From Mugil cephalus (Eukaryota; Chordata; Actinopteri; Mugiliformes; Mugilidae), in contig NC_061789.1 of the NCBI RefSeq assembly GCF_022458985.1, positions 12,990,357 through 13,054,356 on the forward strand: 64,000 nucleotides of DNA. Direction: 5' to 3'. The stretch's first letter is position 1, and the number at the start of each line of letters is the position of its first letter. Shown here one piece after another: positions 59,318-64,000 of this stretch. Made by a program: the position numbers and the translations under genes. The notes below the pieces were generated by a model that did no database searches, had not been told where the DNA came from, and worked only from the letters and a program-made list of their open reading frames with translations.

Positions 59318-59757
59318 TCAAACCCTATGGCTGAGGGACGATCAGAAAACTGGGACACACTCACTTGGTCCTGAAATGGTTCTGTGCAAGAAAAGGTACT
59401 GCGAAGCCCCATTTTTCTATAAATACCTTCCCCTCTCTCACCCTCCCACCCTCTCTCTCTCCCTCTCTCGCTCTCTCTCTCCATCTCTCTGTCTCCCTCT
59501 GTTGCTCGTGTGGATGAGGCCCTCTCTCAGGGCTGAGGGATGACCCAGAAAATGTATGGTTTAACAGCCAGGGACACTGCTCCGATTATAGCGTCGGTAC
59601 TGGAGCACCAGTTACACAGATGTACCCGGAAAGATGGGCTCAAGGTCAAACGCATCACACGCTGCGGTGCCTCAGCTGTGGTGAAAAAGGGAGTGAAAAT
59701 AACACAAGCTGTTTAAACACACTCCTGGTCCTCTGCGCATACACGAGAATGGAGGTT

Positions 59758-60003
59758 ACACCGACCAGGCGGAACATTATGACCACCTTCTTAATGTTGT
59801 GCGGGTCTCTCTTGTGGCTCCAAAACAGTTGTGACTCATCGGAAAATGGACATGGAGCTTCTGAGGGGGTCCTGTGGTGTTTGGAAACACAATGTTGTTA
59901 GTGGGGGGCCTTTGGGTTGAGGGGAGGGGCCTCTGTGGATCATCCCATAGATACTTGATCAGTTTGGGATCTAGTGAATTTGGAAGCCAGGCGCACCGTT
60001 TCA
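59758..60003 (-). mobile_element. Right-arm fragment of Tc1-related element, reversed
   Basis: In reverse orientation this copy carries the right terminus (ACACCGACCAGGCGGAACATTA) and the frame fragment [20 protein letters not shown], which equals the transposase remnant of the 24354 copy. The other end is missing. Confidence 0.7.
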
Positions 60004-60715
60004 CGTTGAGCACCCCGCTAGACCTGTCAATCTAAGCCTCCTGTCTGTACACAGCTGGCCCCGCCCCCCATCGCCGCAGAGCCAATCACGACGCAGCATG
60101 TTACACTCTGACTCGGTCGAGTTTCCCGCAATTGGCCGAGAGCCTGTTGAGTGCCCAGGTGAAATGTCAGACGCACGCTTTCACAATTAGCTGGAGAGAA
60201 GCTAACAGCGCTAACATCCATCCAATCAGTGTTAGAAGTCGTTTGCTTCTCATTAGGGTCACACATCTCGCTAATTTGGTTGCATCTGTGTCATCAGGGG
60301 GTCCCTGCTTAATTGTTTTCATCAGTTTGGGGGCCCTTGGTCTCAAAAACACTGAGCGTTAGATCAATACAGACAGGAAGAACAAGATATCAACAGCCCA
60401 CAGCAAAATCAATCAATTATTTATAACCACTTATCCTGCAGAGGGCGGCATGGGGTGTCACTGGACGAGGGGTGGGGTACACGCTGGGCAAGCCGTCAGT
60501 CTATAACAGAGCTAACACAGAAAGACAGACAACCGGTCACACTTACATGCACATCTGTGGTCAATTTGGAATCGCCAATTCCCCCGTGACTTCAGAATGT
60601 GAGAGAATAATCCACACAGGTACAAGGAAGAAAAGCACAACAACAACAACACACAAAGGCCCCAGCAGGAACCAGGGAGAAAGACGAGAGAAGTCAGCCG
60701 TGTATGAAAATAGCA

Positions 60716-60721
60716 TTTATT
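60716..60721 (-). terminator. e4f1: Candidate e4f1 poly(A) signal (AATAAA)
   Basis: TTTATT on the plus strand gives AATAAA on the minus strand, 586 bp beyond the e4f1 stop. It is the first canonical AATAAA I would place after the stop. Confidence 0.5.
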
Positions 60722-61306
60722 GGATGCAAACTCCGTCGAGGAAATCCGTGCACATCTTTAGCGCGTCCGTCGCCGCCGAGGACGCATCGCGACTCGCCGG
60801 CTCGGGACTGCAACACTGTATCGCGGGGGCGGCCTCAGGCGGGCCAGGCACATGCACAGCTTCGAAGCCACCGTCACGGCCGTCACATTTTCAAAAACGA
60901 ACTAAAAGTTTTAAAAACTGTAACTGTCTCAGACGTCGGGCAGGAGCAGGAGGGAAAACTGCCGAGGCCGACCGAGATCCGGCTGCGACGAACGGAGTCG
61001 CCGTCAAAAAGGAACACCCCTTCACTTCAGGACTTCAAAACAAAAAGTCTCGCTAAATAAATAATAATAATTATCACGTTAAACTGCGTTCACTTAAATT
61101 TGAAAACTTAGTGAGCATATCGAACGGAGTGATTAATTGTACACATTCTAACACTTGAAAGACCTCATGCACGCTTCATATGACACACAATTTCTTAGGC
61201 CTTAGTTTTGTAGTTGATTCACCCGCTCACACACGCTCTACAGTAATTGGCTGCAGTTACAGTCGGAGCCGAATTCATCACAGTCCCTAGTTAGCATCCC
61301 CTTTGA

Positions 61307-64000
61307 TCATACGACCACAGTCTGAATCTCCACCTCCTCTGGGGAGGTGATGACATATCCCTCCTGCTGCTGCACCATCTCCACCATCTCCTCCTCCACC
61401 GTCTCCTCGGTGGTAACCACGGTAACGGCGCCCTCCGCCGCCGCTGCCGCCTCCGCGGTGCTCGCCGCGGCCAGCAGCGTGCCGTCGCTGATGGCGGAGG
61501 CCAGCGTCATGGCCACCTGCTCCGTCAGGCTCTCGGGCGTGGCGATGGTGATGGTGTCGCCGCAGTCGGAGATGGACGGGCCGTCCTCGTCCACCGCCAC
61601 GTTGCGCACGATGATCTGGTGGCTGCCCGTGCCGCCGGCGCTCTGCGACTGGCTGACGATCCGCTGCACCACCTTCATGATGTGGTTTCCCATCTGGGAG
61701 AGAGAGGTTTCAACGTAGTTTTTATTATGGTTTTATTATGAAGCTACTTAACACTTATTTACATACCCTAATTATATATAACTGTGATATTGGCTGACGG
61801 AGGGGAACTCGCTGGCAGCACACGGCGCACAGAATAAAGATTACGTATTTGTTCTGCTTTGTGCTACCCGTGTCTGAATACTGACCTCATTCTGGCTGTC
61901 TTGAATAAGCGTGACCTCTTCTTCCTGGATTTCCTCCTCGGTTTGAGTCTGGATGACACGAGGGAAGCAAAGCAAATTATTAATAGCTTGTGTGTTCTCC
62001 CGGGAATGCCTGGGTTACTGCATTAAATACGGTGATGATTTATTTATTTATTTATTTAAAAATAAATAAAAATCCTCCAAACATCCCCCAAAAGATGTGA
62101 CCATGAATATCCTGGTATTAATTCTAGTCTGGTCTTTAACCTGTAGGGCTATTTACTGTTGAGCTACGGCACTAAATAAACTTGTTTCATATTGTTTAGA
62201 TCAGACTACCCATGCAACACAAATAGCTGCCACGTCCAAATGCTTTTAGATGATACAGTGTGAACTTAATCACATTAACGCCTCCAGCACAAAGGAGATA
62301 CAGACACAGGAAGGTTTTAGACTGCAACGTCCGGAGACTATAATCTGGACTCGTCGGACAACACTAGCAGCCTGCGCAAGAGCTGTCGACGTTGCCTCCA
62401 CCTGCTGAGGAAATTGGACAAGCTGATCAAGACATGTCAGCTCCACCCCGGCTCTGCTCGGTCTGGACTCGGCGGAGCAGGTGGGTGAGAGGAGGATTAA
62501 CAGGCAAACTGTCAAACGCTCTAATCCCTTTATGAGACGGTTGGGCCCTTTGTCCCCACAGCAGTCAAGACTGCAACATCAGCACATGCTAGCACTGTGT
62601 TGAGTTCTCTATTAAAAAAAAAAAAATAAAAAAAAAAAGACTCTTAAATCCTCTAGCATCTTCAACAAGGGGTTCGTGACCCCTAGGGGATCCGTAGAGG
62701 TACTGCAGGGGGGAGGGGTTGAAAAATCTTTGATTGATCAGACATTTTTATGTATTTTCTTTCAAATTAAAATTTCTTTAAATACACATTAACAGGAATT
62801 CAGCATATTTTAGTAAAGAGATAAATGGAGTCAGAAGACGTTACCGCCGCCCTACAGTTGCACATGACCGGATAAAAAATCATGTATATTTATAAACAGC
62901 ACTTGGACGAGTTTAATATAGAACAGATATACTTACTCGTGGTGTCATTTAGAGCAGTTATGTTTGGTTTTCTCAAGTTCATCATTCGTCCCAGTTCATA
63001 TCCACAGGATATACTCAACCTTCACCATGTTCACATTGTGTTTTTTTTTCCATCTAACTTCTTCTTAACTTTACTTGATTTTCACTTAACTCCAAGTTTG
63101 GTACAACTATTTCTTACCACTTTTCTCATTTTACTTAAATTTTTTGAACCTTCAACACATAACTCCCCCTCGGGAGATCAATAAAATCTTATCTTTCCTG
63201 GCCAGTGATTATTTTACTGTAGATACAAACTTTAAATCGTTTCATTCCTAGTCATTTTGAAATGAAATGAAATGCCAGTGGCCTAAGCTCTGACTTTATA
63301 ACTGCAAATTGTTTCTTATCAGAGCAGTAAGGGAGAGACGATGTTTCTCCTAACCCTGTTTCCCTGTCGTTCTCACCTTGATGATGTACTCCTGCGTGTC
63401 TGCCACCACCGAGGAGAACTCCACCAGGACTGCATGAGGATCCTCTGAGATGATGGCCGCTGTAGCAAGGCTGTCAACAGACTCCTGCTCTTCAGTCACG
63501 GCAGGTTGCTGCTCGCTGCTGTCGTCCTTGTGACAGCCTCCTGGTGGGAAAACGAAAAAAAAAAAAAAACAGGCTGCATTTTTATAACCGCTTGTGTCGC
63601 CTTGTGCAAACACCTGCACGTGTTGCGTCCGTCGCCCTCACCTTTGGCACGCATATGCCGGTTCAGAGTCCCATGCTCCGCGAAGCCGCGGCCGCACTTG
63701 GGGCATTTGAAAGGCTTCTCTCCGGTGTGGTGGCGGATGTGTCGGACCAGGGAGCCTTTCTCCCTGAAGCCTCTCAAGCAGAACTGACACACGTAGGGCT
63801 TCTCGTCCCCGTGGGTGCGCTGGTGCACCTGCAAGGCGTTCTGTGCAAAGACAAAGACGCGTCACGGACAGCGGTGAAACGCTTTTCAAATATTTCAGTG
63901 GAACTTAATCCGCCTCGACGGCCGGACGGCGCTACCTTGGTCTTGTATCCTTTGCTGCATCTGGAGCAGCGGTAGGGTCGCTCATCTGAGTGAGCCCTCA
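61307..64000 (-). CDS. e4f1: E4F1 zinc-finger transcription factor, C-terminal part
   Basis: E4F1 is a nuclear C2H2 zinc-finger protein with atypical E3 ligase activity toward p53 that controls proliferation, checkpoint and mitochondrial genes in mammals. Exons seen in transcript order: 63936-64000 (cut by the window edge), 63642-63840, 63377-63540, 61886-61948, 61307-61693, all in phase. The first two encode three adjacent C2H2 fingers (RPYRCSRCSKGYKTKNALQV, EKPYVCQFCLRGF, EKPFKCPKCGRGF). The tail holds VVADTQEYIIK, TQTEEEIQEEEVTLIQDSQNE, HQIIVRNV, DTITIATPESLTEQVAMTLA and the terminus VEIQTVVV. This last group is the E4F1 signature. An Ala-rich run (STAEAAAAAEGA) lies near the end. The N-terminal fingers and promoter are outside the window. 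Confidence 0.92.
61949..63376 (-). other. e4f1 intron
   Basis: There is no exon in this intron that I can support. A repeat fragment with GGGGTTCGTGACCCCTAGGG lies at about 62650-62740 and resembles a common fish hAT-type interspersed repeat. Tracts of A and (TTTA)n occur near 62040 and 62612. Confidence 0.5.

Larger units (their letters stand above)
58935..61306. other. grid2ip 5' region and e4f1 3' UTR
   Basis: From 58935 upward lies the grid2ip leader and promoter, with poly-A runs near 59086, a (CAGCCT)n hexamer array at 59284-59317 and a CT-rich tract at 59430-59500. A Tc1-related fragment follows at 59758-60003. The part from about 60716 to 61306 is the likely e4f1 3' UTR. Open frames across 60472-61060 are in UTR and antisense to it. 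Confidence 0.55.

Noticed and set aside
60472-61060. Two overlapping plus-strand open frames of 194 and 118 codons
   Set aside because: They lie antisense to the likely e4f1 3' UTR and upstream spacer, with no protein-like motifs.

Overview
This window is a stretch of a teleost fish genome, probably a percomorph. It has introns with GT-AG boundaries, vertebrate genes and no bacterial features. The introns and spacers carry fish-type DNA transposon fragments (Tc1-like, TTAA-flanked and hAT-like). I built four protein-coding genes exon by exon from splice sites, reading-frame phase and remembered family sequence. In each complete model the exon lengths sum to a multiple of three.

Layout. 1-3953: intergenic DNA and the arhgap17 promoter. 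It holds one unexplained minus-strand candidate exon (2173-2311). 3954-26349 (+): arhgap17 (RICH1/nadrin), 20 coding exons, 807 aa, BAR + RhoGAP + proline-rich tail + C-terminal ESTAL PDZ ligand. 27823-33743 (-): slc5a11 (SMIT2-type sodium/myo-inositol cotransporter), 15 coding exons, 689 aa, convergent with arhgap17. 36069-58934 (-): grid2ip (delphilin), 23 coding exons, about 1983 aa. 61307-64000 (-): the 3' part of e4f1, whose 5' part lies beyond the window. The slc5a11-arhgap17 pair matches the human 16p12 neighbourhood. In human, as I recall, GRID2IP lies on 7p22 and E4F1 on 16p13.3, so the second half is a fish-specific or ancestral arrangement.

The most unusual part is grid2ip. One 2400-bp exon replaces the short FH1 linker of mammalian delphilin with about 800 residues. 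These contain a Q12 tract, about 24 tandem hexapeptides of type (Q/K)A(Y/F)xEx, and nine copies of a His-rich unit with core [10 protein letters not shown]. The protein also has three PDZ domains, whereas mammalian L-delphilin has two. In arhgap17, an exon extension with its own stop and a nearby ATTAAA signal predicts a short isoform that lacks the proline-rich tail and PDZ ligand.

Functionally the four genes are unrelated neighbours: a Rho-family GAP at junctions and membranes, a solute transporter, a postsynaptic actin scaffold and a zinc-finger regulator. Mobile DNA includes six fragments of one Tc1-related family, a TTAA-flanked element with 14-bp inverted ends, and an internally deleted Tc1-like transposon. 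I saw no RNA genes, CRISPR arrays or prokaryotic elements.
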